Source of the DNA: an uncultured Flavobacterium sp.
GTDB taxonomy: Bacteria > Bacteroidota > Bacteroidia > Flavobacteriales > Flavobacteriaceae
Assembly: GCF_963422545.1 (NCBI RefSeq)
Contig: NZ_OY730232.1
Location: forward strand, 1 to 64,000
Length of the DNA: 64,000 bases
Direction: 5' to 3'
In this document: in pieces, positions 1-7,807 of the stretch
How positions within the stretch are numbered: position 1 is the first letter of the stretch
Layout: every line of letters starts with the position of its first letter
Notes under the pieces: generated by a model
The model's input: only the letters and a program-made list of their open reading frames with translations
Told to the model about the DNA's origin: nothing
Databases searched by the model: none
Made by a program: the position numbers and the translations under genes

Positions 1-674
1 AAATGAATTTGCTTTTGAGGCAAAGCCGATTTTGCATAACTTGAAATCAATTTATCAAATTGTTTTATTTCGTTTTCATATTGTCCAACAGCAACAATAA
101 AATCAAATCCAATTTTGATATTTTCATTCTTCTTTTCAAGGATTTCTTCCAGATAAACCGGATTATGAATCGTTACTACGTTTTTTAATTGATGCTTGTT
201 TTCAATCAAGGTTTTCATCTCATCTGTAATTGCAACATTGGCATAACAATGATTGTACATCAATCTCGTTAACCACGAATTATTAGGCATATAATGATCG
301 ATTAAAAAACTGTGAACCGTAAAAATAGTTTTTGTATTATAGATAAATCTCGCCAAAATAAGCTCCTGAATAATCTTGGTTCGAAAACGAAAATCAATGA
401 TAAAATCGAATTCATTATCATTTAAATATTGGCGCAAAGCCCATAATCTTTTAGCTTTATTAAAGAATCCGTTGCTTTTATTTTTGAGCAAACCCAGATT
501 TACCAATTTTCCTGAATACGGAAAACTAACTTCATCTAAAACAATGATAATATCGACTTCAAAACCCTGACTTCCAAAAAAAAGAGACAAATTTGCCATC
601 ACTTTATCGCTTCCGCCTCCGCTTAAGCGATAGCCTATTAAAGCAATTTTCTTTATTTTGTGAGACAATTTCAT
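1..674 (-). CDS. Glycosyltransferase, GT4-like, N-terminal part (runs off the window)
   Basis: Reading the minus strand from the ATG at 674 gives 224 open codons with no stop before the window edge. The protein begins with basic residues and a hydrophobic strand, then SGGGSDKVM at residues 18-26. This glycine-rich loop followed by a helix is typical of the acceptor-binding domain of GT-B glycosyltransferases. Later stretches such as TIFTVHS and VVTIHNP fit the same fold. The C-terminal nucleotide-sugar domain is not in the window. It diverges from the glycosyltransferase at 729 and probably belongs to the same surface-polysaccharide locus. The sugar and acceptor cannot be told. Confidence 0.75.
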   Translation of the reverse strand, partial: MKLSHKIKKIALIGYRLSGGGSDKVMANLSLFFGSQGFEVDIIIVLDEVSFPYSGKLVNLGLLKNKSNGFFNKAKRLWALRQYLNDNEFDFIIDFRFRTKIIQELILARFIYNTKTIFTVHSFLIDHYMPNNSWLTRLMYNHCYANVAITDEMKTLIENKHQLKNVVTIHNPVYLEEILEKKNENIKIGFDFIVAVGQYENEIKQFDKLISSYAKSALPQKQIH

Positions 675-696
675 TCGTGATTTCTTATTTTCGTAT

Positions 697-710
697 CAAA
701 TATATCTTTT
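697..710. promoter_or_regulatory. Overlapping divergent -7 elements
   Basis: The 54-bp gap between the two glycosyltransferase starts holds TATATTTG on the minus strand (704 to 697), which matches the Bacteroidota TAnnTTTG element. A near match, TATCTTTT, lies on the plus strand at 703-710. The two overlap by two bases, so the divergent promoters probably compete or are co-regulated. This is a motif match only. Confidence 0.45.
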
Positions 711-728
711 TAACACTGCAAAAACAAT

Positions 729-1631
729 ATGCAAGACAAATCATTAGTAACCATTATTTGCTTGTGTTATAATCACGAAAAGTATGTTATTGAGAGTTTA
801 CTTTCGGTAATACATCAGGATTATCCTTTTATTGAATTGATTGTTGCTGATGATTTTAGTATTGACAATTCCAGAGAAACTATTGAGAAATGGCTTATTG
901 ATTATCCCGAAGTTCAGTTTATATCAAATGAAACGAATTTAGGAAGTACAAAATCATTTAATAAGGCGCTAAAACTTGCCAAAGGCGAATTTATTATCGA
1001 CTTAGCTGCTGATGATATTTTATTACCTAATTGTGTTTCATTACAACTAAAAGCTTTCAAAGAAAGTCGTTTCAAAAACCTTGGTGTTGTTTACGGGAAT
1101 GTAGAATTGATTACCGAAAATGGCAAATTTGATTCGTATTATTTCTCCGTCGATTCGAACAGAAAAACAATCGAAAAAAGAGAAACGGGTGATATTCATC
1201 TGAGCGTTCTTTCTGGCGGAAACAGTATTTGTTCTGTTTCTTCGATGGTTAAAAAATCAGTTTTTGATGCTTTGAGTGGTTATGATGAAAACCTGGCTTA
1301 TGAAGATTTAGATCTTTGGATTCGGGCTTCCCGCACTTATGAATTCGATTATATTGATGAAATGTTAATTAAAAAAAGGATTTCGACAACTTCTTTAGGA
1401 ACTCATTTTTTTATTAAAAACGATTCAAGATCAAGGAAAATAAATTATTCTACTTATTTGATTATTAAAAAAGCGATTCGATTAAATAAAACCAAAATCG
1501 AACATAAAGCGATTTTAAAGAGAATACATTTTGAAATGATTTTGGCTTATAAAACATCTGATTTTAAGTTATTGTTCAAGTATATTCTTCTTGAAATAAA
1601 GCAACGTTTCCACATCATAAAAGAACGCTGA
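729..1631 (+). CDS. Glycosyltransferase family 2
   Basis: This 300-residue protein has the GT-A fold of family 2. It has an N-terminal strand with CLCYNHEKYV, a nucleotide-binding VADDFS near residues 39-44, and a DLAADD stretch near residue 92 that supplies the DxD-type metal site. An EDLDLWIRAS stretch in the second half matches the usual acceptor-side ED motif. It should transfer a sugar from a nucleotide donor in the cytoplasm during O-antigen or exopolysaccharide assembly. The C-terminal 80 residues are basic. Its TGA stop lies inside a repeat also found near 54.0 kb, so the last few residues may have been set by repeat insertion. Confidence 0.88.
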   Translation: MQDKSLVTIICLCYNHEKYVIESLLSVIHQDYPFIELIVADDFSIDNSRETIEKWLIDYPEVQFISNETNLGSTKSFNKALKLAKGEFIIDLAADDILLPNCVSLQLKAFKESRFKNLGVVYGNVELITENGKFDSYYFSVDSNRKTIEKRETGDIHLSVLSGGNSICSVSSMVKKSVFDALSGYDENLAYEDLDLWIRASRTYEFDYIDEMLIKKRISTTSLGTHFFIKNDSRSRKINYSTYLIIKKAIRLNKTKIEHKAILKRIHFEMILAYKTSDFKLLFKYILLEIKQRFHIIKER

Positions 1632-1747
1632 TTTAACGGATTCGCTATCGCGAAAATGCAGATTAGCGCGGATTTTTTTATTAATCCAATTAAGAAAATC
1701 CGTTTTTATCCGCGTCTTTACGAAGTAAATCCGTTTTATCCGCGTTC
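1627..1747. repeat. Intergenic repeats, TTCGCTATCGCGAA type plus ATCCG tandem
   Basis: From 1627 a stretch of about 31 bases nearly matches 54018-54048. Its core TTCGCTATCGCGAA (1641-1654) can fold as TTCGC-TATC-GCGAA. Downstream, AAATCCG followed by T-rich DNA and ATCCGCGT occurs twice, at 1696-1715 and 1727-1745. The block lies between two convergent genes and could act as a terminator region. Confidence 0.7.
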
Positions 1748-1757
1748 AAAACCATTT

Positions 1758-2504
1758 TTAGATCGTCAAAAAATCATCTAATTGTTCTTTTTCTCCTTGC
1801 CAGTCTCTTGAAATATTATTCCGAATTAATTTAGCCGGAATTCCTCCAATTAAGATATTTTCACCTAAAGCAGTATAATCTCTTGTACATAAACTATTTG
1901 AGGCAATTGTACAAAAATCAGGTGTCTGAGTTCCTTTTAGGATGGAAACTCTATTGCTGCCAAAATTATAATTCCCGATAAAAATTGGTGCCGATTTCTT
2001 AAACTTTTCTCCTGTTTGTATATCAATTAAATCATGAAAATTGGTATCGATAATCTGAGATTCTGAGCCGAAGCGGGCATAATTACCCAAAACAATTTTT
2101 TCTGTACAAATTAGTTTTCCGCTTGATGCCATCGAAGCCATATTTCCAAGTTCACAAGAAGCATTTTCACCAACAAAAACAAAGCAATCTTTTCCAAATT
2201 GAAACTTCCCTTTGAAGGTTAGTTTTCCTAAAATAAAAATTTCGGCAATACCTTTATGCACTTTATTTAATTCGTAAGGCTGACCAAAACCAATCATTCC
2301 CTTTTGAATATCTCCATCTATTTGAATTTCTCCGGTTATTGAGGTAAATTTTACTTTTCCGTAAAAGAAAACTGGGAGTTTTTTAGCAGTTTCAAAAGGG
2401 AATTTCTTAAAATTAAAATACAGCGTTTTGGTCCAGTTTACTGAATAGTAAAACTGGAGTTTGTGGTAAAAAGAACGGCATTTTCTATAACTATTGCGAA
2501 TCAT
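1758..2504 (-). CDS. Left-handed beta-helix acyltransferase (WbbJ/LbetaH family)
   Basis: The protein has 248 residues. From about residue 55 to 235 it carries the irregular hexapeptide repeats of a left-handed beta-helix. It ends in IGGIPAKLIRNN, the typical closing turn of serine or sugar O-acetyltransferases. An NFH near the middle (in DTNFHDL) supplies the likely catalytic histidine. It probably O-acylates a sugar of the surface polysaccharide from acyl-CoA. The start overlaps the end of the flippase gene by 14 bp, so the two are translated from one transcript. The acyl group and the target sugar cannot be read from sequence. Confidence 0.8.
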   Translation of the reverse strand: MIRNSYRKCRSFYHKLQFYYSVNWTKTLYFNFKKFPFETAKKLPVFFYGKVKFTSITGEIQIDGDIQKGMIGFGQPYELNKVHKGIAEIFILGKLTFKGKFQFGKDCFVFVGENASCELGNMASMASSGKLICTEKIVLGNYARFGSESQIIDTNFHDLIDIQTGEKFKKSAPIFIGNYNFGSNRVSILKGTQTPDFCTIASNSLCTRDYTALGENILIGGIPAKLIRNNISRDWQGEKEQLDDFLTI

Positions 2505-3990
2505 TCTGGTTCTTTTTATTTGAAATTAATGATGCGAACATTTCTTTTAAATTCATCTTTTTATTGATTTGAAACAAACTAAAACTCATTGAAATCAAAA
2601 TCATCACCATCATTAAACTGTATTTTAAAATTGGAATTTCAATATATCGAAGCAAAAATGCAACCACACAAATAACAAAACAAATGAAATATATTTTATA
2701 AAATTCGGTATCAAAATAAAAATTATAGCGGTTTTTGGTGATGATTTTTAATCCTATAAAATGAAATAAAAAATAGAGGCAAAAACTAAAACCTAAACCT
2801 TCTAATCCATAAAAATAATAGCCCAGAATATTCATTATTAAGGACAAAATATTAAATCCGATGGCGGTTTTGACAAACATTTTAGAATCACCTTTGGCAA
2901 TTAAAATAAATCCCATCGCCCATGAAACGGCTCTGAACAGCATTCCTAAAATTCCGAAACAAACCATTGGAATAATTTCATTGAATTTTGGTGTATAAAT
3001 AAGTTGTATTATTATTGAAATGAAAGTCAAAAATAATACAATTATAGGCGTAATAATAATGATCGAAATAAATGCTTGCTGTATTACACTTGATCTAACT
3101 TTTTCATTATCTGAATTTACAGAAGCTAATTTCGGGAAATAATCAGTACTCATTACTGTAAAAATAATTCCAACATAGGAATTTAATAACGTAAAACCTG
3201 CGTTGTAAAAACCAACTTGTTCCAGACCTCCGCTTTTACTAATATAAATCTGAACTAAATAAGTTGACAAAAGCGTTAAAACATTACTAATCGTGAGCAT
3301 AAAACCTAATTTTATGATCGATTTTCCTTCGGTTAAAAGTACTGTTTTTGAGATTTTTTCTTTATCTATTTTGATTTTATCCGAATAATAAAACGAAAAT
3401 AATAAAGCTGATAAGGACGCAATTATTATGGTGGGAATTATAGCCTCAATTCTCAAAAAATAATACAACGGAATCGAAAAAAGCAGCCCAAATAAATTTC
3501 CGTACAAATTAGCTTTTGCAAGCAATTTCATTTGTCGTAAACCTTGCAAAACTGCCAATTGTCCTGAAGATAATTGTTTGAACAATACCGTAACGGCAAT
3601 AAATACGAAAGAATAGGTTTGACTTGAATCTCCAAAAGTAATAATACTCAATACTTTCGAAAAAATAATAACAAGCAGCATTCCTAATATTCCGGTAAAA
3701 AAAACAATCTTTTTTATGATCTGAATTGTTCTGGAAACTGTTTTTAAATCATCGTTTTTGTAGTTTTCTGAAATGTTTTTTACAGCGCTGGTTTCCATTC
3801 CTAAACCTGAAATTCCACTTACAACACCCAAAGTCGAATTTAATAAAGCAATAATTCCCATTCCGGCGGGACCAATAAAAATAGCAATTAGTTTGGTTCT
3901 GATAATCGAAATTAGAATCGTAAAAAACTGTACGCCTCCAAAAAGTGAAGTCGTTTTTAGAATCTGCCGATATGTTTTACTATCAGACAC
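2491..3990 (-). CDS. O-antigen/polysaccharide flippase (Wzx-like, MATE/MOP superfamily)
   Basis: This is a 499-residue integral membrane protein with about 12-14 hydrophobic segments. It starts with TTSLFGGVQFFTILISIIRTK, a typical Wzx first helix, followed by FIGPAGMGI. Family members move undecaprenyl-linked oligosaccharide units across the inner membrane. It lies between the acyltransferase (14-bp overlap) and the aminotransferase (3-bp gap) in a tight minus-strand operon, as expected for a Wzy-dependent locus. No polymerase (Wzy) is visible here, so it should lie outside the window. Confidence 0.85.
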   Translation of the reverse strand: MSDSKTYRQILKTTSLFGGVQFFTILISIIRTKLIAIFIGPAGMGIIALLNSTLGVVSGISGLGMETSAVKNISENYKNDDLKTVSRTIQIIKKIVFFTGILGMLLVIIFSKVLSIITFGDSSQTYSFVFIAVTVLFKQLSSGQLAVLQGLRQMKLLAKANLYGNLFGLLFSIPLYYFLRIEAIIPTIIIASLSALLFSFYYSDKIKIDKEKISKTVLLTEGKSIIKLGFMLTISNVLTLLSTYLVQIYISKSGGLEQVGFYNAGFTLLNSYVGIIFTVMSTDYFPKLASVNSDNEKVRSSVIQQAFISIIIITPIIVLFLTFISIIIQLIYTPKFNEIIPMVCFGILGMLFRAVSWAMGFILIAKGDSKMFVKTAIGFNILSLIMNILGYYFYGLEGLGFSFCLYFLFHFIGLKIITKNRYNFYFDTEFYKIYFICFVICVVAFLLRYIEIPILKYSLMMVMILISMSFSLFQINKKMNLKEMFASLISNKKNQNDSQ

Positions 3991-3993
3991 GGA

Positions 3994-5118
3994 TTAATAT
4001 TGGTTTAGAATTTTGATGATAAAATCTATTTCAACATTGGTTAAAACGGGGCTTATAGGCAAACTCAAAACTTCGTTATGAATTTTTTCTGTTACAGGGA
4101 ATGACAAATTGTTCCATCCTGAAGTTTCGGCCGAAAATGCTTTTTGCTTATGTGGTGGAATTGGGTAATGAATTACGGTTTGAATATTATTTTTGGTTAA
4201 ATATTCTTGTAAAGCATCTCTATTTTCGGTTCGAATAACAAACAAATGAAAAACATGATTAGATTGCTTCATTCCTCGCAATGACACAGTTGGTAATATA
4301 ATTTTATCGTTTTTTATCTCGGCTAAATATCGTTTTGCTACGGCGCGGCGTTTATCATTATCATCATCTAAATTTGGCAATTTAAGATTTAAAAATGCAG
4401 CCTGAAGTTCGTCTAATCTTGAATTTACACCAATATATTCGTTATGGTATTTTTGTTCTGAACCATAATTGCGAAGTGAGAAAAGTACTTTTGCCAACTC
4501 TGAATCGTTTGTCGTAATTGCTCCGCCATCGCCTAAACAACCTAAATTTTTTCCCGGATAAAAGCTGTAAGCTTGTGCTGATTGTTGATTGTTAATTATT
4601 AATTGTTGATTATTGATTGCGCCGTGAGACTGTGCACTATCTTCTACAATTATAAGATTATTATGAATTCCAATTTCGTTTATCTTTTCCATTTCAGCCA
4701 ATTGTCCGTAAAGATGAACGGCTAAAATCGCTTTTGTTTTTGGTGTTATTTTCTCCTGAATCAAATCGGGATTAATAGTGTAGGTTTCTAATTTTGGCTC
4801 GACCAAAACCGGAATTAAATCTGCTTGCAAAATGGCTAAAACACTAGCAATATAGGTGTTTGCAGGAACAATAACTTCATCGCCTTTCTGGAGCTTTCCT
4901 AATTTAATATATCCTTTAAAAATCAAAACCAAGGCGTCAAAACCATTCCCTACTCCTATGCAGTATTTGGTTTGACAATATTCGGCGAAAGTCTTTTCAA
5001 ATATTTCCACTTCTTTTCCTAAAATGTACCAGCCATTATCTAAAACTAATTTCAGTTTTTCCTGAAATGCAGTTTCATAAGGTTGGTTTATTTTTTTAAG
5101 ATCCAGAAATAATATCAT
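3994..5118 (-). CDS. DegT/DnrJ/EryC1 sugar aminotransferase, with two in-frame repeat-like insertions
   Basis: This PLP enzyme of 374 residues makes an amino sugar from a nucleotide-linked keto-sugar. VEDSAQSHGA carries the cofactor-binding Asp, and SFYPGKNLG carries the PLP lysine, K190. It starts on an ATG that overlaps the previous gene's stop by 4 bp. Family resemblance suggests an FdtB/QdtB-like enzyme (3-amino-3,6-dideoxyhexose), but this is uncertain. Oddities: residues 168-180 read INNQQLIINNQQS and are encoded by AT-rich repeat DNA just before the PLP lysine. Residues 278-286 are encoded by a copy of an intergenic repeat arm found near 41.9 kb. Both keep the frame open, so the enzyme may still work. 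Confidence 0.88.
   Translation of the reverse strand: MILFLDLKKINQPYETAFQEKLKLVLDNGWYILGKEVEIFEKTFAEYCQTKYCIGVGNGFDALVLIFKGYIKLGKLQKGDEVIVPANTYIASVLAILQADLIPVLVEPKLETYTINPDLIQEKITPKTKAILAVHLYGQLAEMEKINEIGIHNNLIIVEDSAQSHGAINNQQLIINNQQSAQAYSFYPGKNLGCLGDGGAITTNDSELAKVLFSLRNYGSEQKYHNEYIGVNSRLDELQAAFLNLKLPNLDDDNDKRRAVAKRYLAEIKNDKIILPTVSLRGMKQSNHVFHLFVIRTENRDALQEYLTKNNIQTVIHYPIPPHKQKAFSAETSGWNNLSFPVTEKIHNEVLSLPISPVLTNVEIDFIIKILNQY
4263..4285. repeat. Fragment of the intergenic 41.9-kb inverted repeat inside a CDS
   Basis: These 23 bases match one arm of the inverted repeat at 41862-41935 at 21 of 23 positions. They also match the reverse complement of the other arm at 21 of 23. They lie in frame in the aminotransferase and encode about LRGMKQSN between conserved-looking ILPTV and HVFHLF segments. 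Confidence 0.7.
4580..4619. repeat. AT-rich degenerate repeat inside a CDS
   Basis: The plus strand here is built from ATTGTTGATT- and AATTATT-like words. It encodes INNQQLIINNQQ on the minus strand, a duplication of I-N-N-Q-Q. It sits where related aminotransferases usually have a short loop between HGA and the AYSFYPGK motif. Confidence 0.6.
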
Positions 5119-6065
5119 TTAATAGTAATTTTATAAAAATCCTGATTGTAAACGGTACAGCCTAATTCTTCTTTTTGTTTTAAAAGTCCCGGATGATAAC
5201 CGCTTTCGTTTTCTTCATTTACGATTCCCATATCAAAAAAACGCTTGCCTTTACGTTTGTATTTATGGATTAAATTAATGAATAAAAAATCAAGTGCTCT
5301 TACTTTTTCTCCTTTTTCAGATGTTGCTCCGTATTGTGATTTGACGACGTTTTTGGTCTCAAAAATAGTGATTCCGGCGACAATCTCATCATTTTGATAA
5401 ACGGAATATTGTCTGATTTTTTCCGGAAACTTGGCTTTTAACAGCGAAATTTCTTCTTTGGTGTGAACTGGCTTTGCATTGAATTTCTCTAACAATCTTG
5501 GAGCTAAAATTGATTCCCAAAATGGCTCAAAATCATTTTCTTCGACAATATCCAAATCAAGGTTTTCGATTCTTCTAAAGTGTTTTAATTTACTTTTAGA
5601 AATCTGTAATGGCAATTCGAGATTGATTGCCAAATTCATTTCTTTTCGTTCTGAAATAGCTCCTCTTTTAAATAAAAAAAAGTCTGTTTCATTATTGCCA
5701 TTTGGAAAATAAAAACCTGGAATTGGTTTATAATAAAAGGTTTCAATGGCATATTCTTTTAGAAAAACTAAAACTTCATCTAAAATTGATTCTACTTTTT
5801 CGGCTTTCAATTTATTCAAAAACACTAAACCTCCATACGTAAGTCCCTGATGCGAATAAACTGAATTTTCGGATTTATTGGCCGGCAAAACTGCTTTTAG
5901 TTTTTGGTCTTCAAAAATTAAGAGTGAAAAATCTTCAAAACGATCCTGATGGTATTCCATAAAATCTCTATGAAATAAAAAAGTAGCATTTTTAGCCTGA
6001 GCGATAAACTCGTTCCAAATATTGTAATCGTTTTGATTATATTTTTTTACAATGAATTTTGTCAT
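5115..6065 (-). CDS. FemAB/GNAT-like acyltransferase
   Basis: The protein has about 316 residues and the double-GNAT look of FemAB-type enzymes: an N-terminal NEFIAQAKNATFLFHRDFMEY and a C-terminal KGKRFFDMGIVNE. Such proteins in sugar loci usually N-acylate an amino sugar. The neighbouring aminotransferase, which starts in a 4-bp overlap with this stop, could make that substrate. I chose the ATG at 6065. An upstream ATG at 6131 is open, but it would translate one arm of an intergenic inverted repeat (6106-6167), and the extra 22 residues do not look like the family. The precise donor is unknown. Confidence 0.75.
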   Translation of the reverse strand: MTKFIVKKYNQNDYNIWNEFIAQAKNATFLFHRDFMEYHQDRFEDFSLLIFEDQKLKAVLPANKSENSVYSHQGLTYGGLVFLNKLKAEKVESILDEVLVFLKEYAIETFYYKPIPGFYFPNGNNETDFFLFKRGAISERKEMNLAINLELPLQISKSKLKHFRRIENLDLDIVEENDFEPFWESILAPRLLEKFNAKPVHTKEEISLLKAKFPEKIRQYSVYQNDEIVAGITIFETKNVVKSQYGATSEKGEKVRALDFLFINLIHKYKRKGKRFFDMGIVNEENESGYHPGLLKQKEELGCTVYNQDFYKITIK

Positions 6066-6105
6066 TTTTCGGCTCCTTGTTTTTCTATCTTCTAAATTAA
6101 AAAAA

Positions 6106-6167
6106 TCGCCACTAATTCTCGAATTTTTCATTAAATATAAACAAATAAACTCGAGAATTTGTGGCGA
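6106..6167. repeat. Inverted repeat, GCCACNAATT family
   Basis: Arms 6106-6122 and 6151-6167 (17 bp each) are reverse complements with one mismatch, separated by 28 bases. The words GCCAC and AATT relate it to the repeats at 16163, 39665 and 48145. It lies between two minus-strand genes. Confidence 0.8.
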
Positions 6168-6196
6168 AAAATTTTCAGCTAATATCGCTAAATATA

Positions 6197-6799
6197 TTAT
6201 TTATGCTCAAATGCGGGTAAATACCATTTGAATTTTACGGCCATTAATCGAACCGTGATTATTACAACTGATGTTATCAAATATAAAATATCATTGTCTA
6301 AATTCAGTTTTTTTAGAATAAAAAATACAATTCCTCCTAAAATACAAATAGTAGCATAAATTTCTCTTCTGAAAATAGTTGGGATTTCGTTGCATAAAAT
6401 ATCTCTGATAACACCGCCAAAACAGGCTGTCATGGTTCCTAACGCGATACAAATAACAGGATGCAAACCAATAGAAATCCCTTTTTCGAGTCCGATCAAG
6501 GTAAAAACCCCAAGTCCGATTGTATCAAATAAAAACAAAGAAGTCCTTAATCTGTCAAACTTTTTTCTAAACAGAATAGCCAGCAAAAAACCTAAAATAA
6601 TCACATAAACATATTGCAAATCTTTCATCCAGCCCACGGGAGTTCTGCCAATTAAAACATCTCGCAATGTTCCGCCGCCAACTGCCGTAACAAATGCTAT
6701 GATAAAAACCCCAAACGGATCGAGTTTTTTGTGCATTGCCGTTAAAGCGCCGGACATGGCAAAGGCCATTGTACCAATAATATCTAATAGATGAAACAT
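6197..6799 (-). CDS. UPF0126/TRIC-type membrane protein
   Basis: The protein has 200 residues, about seven hydrophobic segments and two copies of the glycine-rich UPF0126 unit. The first copy has TAVGGGTLRDVLIG and the second has ACFGGVIRDILCNEIP. This internal duplication is the hallmark of the YicG/TRIC family, whose studied prokaryotic members form trimeric cation channels. Length and motifs are complete. It is separated from the polysaccharide genes by the inverted repeat at 6106-6167, so it is probably its own unit. Confidence 0.88.
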   Translation of the reverse strand: MFHLLDIIGTMAFAMSGALTAMHKKLDPFGVFIIAFVTAVGGGTLRDVLIGRTPVGWMKDLQYVYVIILGFLLAILFRKKFDRLRTSLFLFDTIGLGVFTLIGLEKGISIGLHPVICIALGTMTACFGGVIRDILCNEIPTIFRREIYATICILGGIVFFILKKLNLDNDILYLITSVVIITVRLMAVKFKWYLPAFEHK

Positions 6800-6808
6800 T
6801 TTTTTCCA

Positions 6809-6852
6809 GGTTCTAAGGTTCTGAGATTCTAAGATTCTAAGTTGCTAAGGTT
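6809..6852. repeat. Degenerate TTCTAAG-word repeat
   Basis: Five or so copies of words such as TTCTAAG, TTCTGAG and TGCTAAGG follow each other without a fixed period. They sit in the 244-bp gap upstream of the UPF0126 gene. The rest of that gap is AT-rich with one small hairpin (6908-6921). No gene is visible in it. Confidence 0.5.
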
Positions 6853-7043
6853 TTATTTTTTTACGTAAATCGGGCTTCTTTTTAATAAATAAAAAATGGC
6901 GCCTATCCAGCTATCTGGAACGGTTTACGGGTTTGTAAGTCGATTTTTGTATTGCTTTTACACTTTACATTTAAATCAAAAGCTTTAAAAACATGCACAA
7001 AGTTATGAAATCCCAAATTAACACCTCTAAAAAACACATTTAA

Positions 7044-7787
7044 CTACATGTTTTGTGTGTAAAAATTATAATCTTTAAGAATAACTCGAAGAAAGTCACT
7101 ATTGTTACCTGATTGATTTTTAATTCCGGTGACGTTTTCAATCTTAGCGACCAGCTTATAAATCATTTCGTGATCATTTTTTGCCTCTGCTTTTTGAAAC
7201 GTTTCTTTAATAATTCGCATATCATTATCAGATAATTTAATTACCAAAGGATAAGTTGGCACATAAGCATCTCCAATTTCTTCTAAAATAGTATGACTGA
7301 TATCAATTTTGTTTTTTAAGGTAATCACTGCCGTTCCTGCTGCCATATCGCCTAATCGCTGTCCTTTTTTACTTGTAACAACAGCAATTAAACCAACAAG
7401 TCCATAAAGCAGCGTAAAATCGATTATTCTAAAAAACCAGCGAATCAAATAATCGCCAAAACCGGCTTGGTAACCATCAATTTTTACGACTTTTATTTTT
7501 ACCAGTTTTTTTCCAATGGTTTGTCCTTCAAAAACACTTTCCAAAGTAATCGAATAAAGCATAATTGGTAAATAAAAAAGCAAAATGATCGACATTACAG
7601 ACCAGGAATCTAGTTTATCAAACAATTTATCGAAATGCAGCCAGTAAAAAAACACTAATAAGACAACTATTACATAAGAGATTTTGATAAGAAAATCAAT
7701 GAAATAGGAGCCTAATCGTTCACCAACTGATGCCGATATAAAATTTATTTTAACATTTTGTGTTGTGTTAATAGATAATTCTGACAT
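7044..7787 (-). CDS. RDD-family membrane protein
   Basis: The protein has 247 residues. The RDD domain covers about residues 15-160, with ASVGERLGSYFIDFLIK near the first helix, three to four membrane segments, and the GKKLVKIKVV and GQRLGDMAAGTAVI stretches that define the family. The C-terminal 80 residues are soluble. RDD proteins are poorly characterised and often sit next to SpoIIM- and MoxR-type genes. Here the SpoIIM-like gene starts divergently only 20 bp away, which supports a shared function. Confidence 0.88.
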   Translation of the reverse strand: MSELSINTTQNVKINFISASVGERLGSYFIDFLIKISYVIVVLLVFFYWLHFDKLFDKLDSWSVMSIILLFYLPIMLYSITLESVFEGQTIGKKLVKIKVVKIDGYQAGFGDYLIRWFFRIIDFTLLYGLVGLIAVVTSKKGQRLGDMAAGTAVITLKNKIDISHTILEEIGDAYVPTYPLVIKLSDNDMRIIKETFQKAEAKNDHEMIYKLVAKIENVTGIKNQSGNNSDFLRVILKDYNFYTQNM

Positions 7788-7807
7788 ATTTTATATTTTA
7801 GCCTACA

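Noticed and set aside
6066..6131. Upstream ATG at 6131 as the start of the FemAB-like gene
   Set aside because: The extra 22 codons lie over one arm of an intergenic inverted repeat, and the downstream ATG gives a family-like start.
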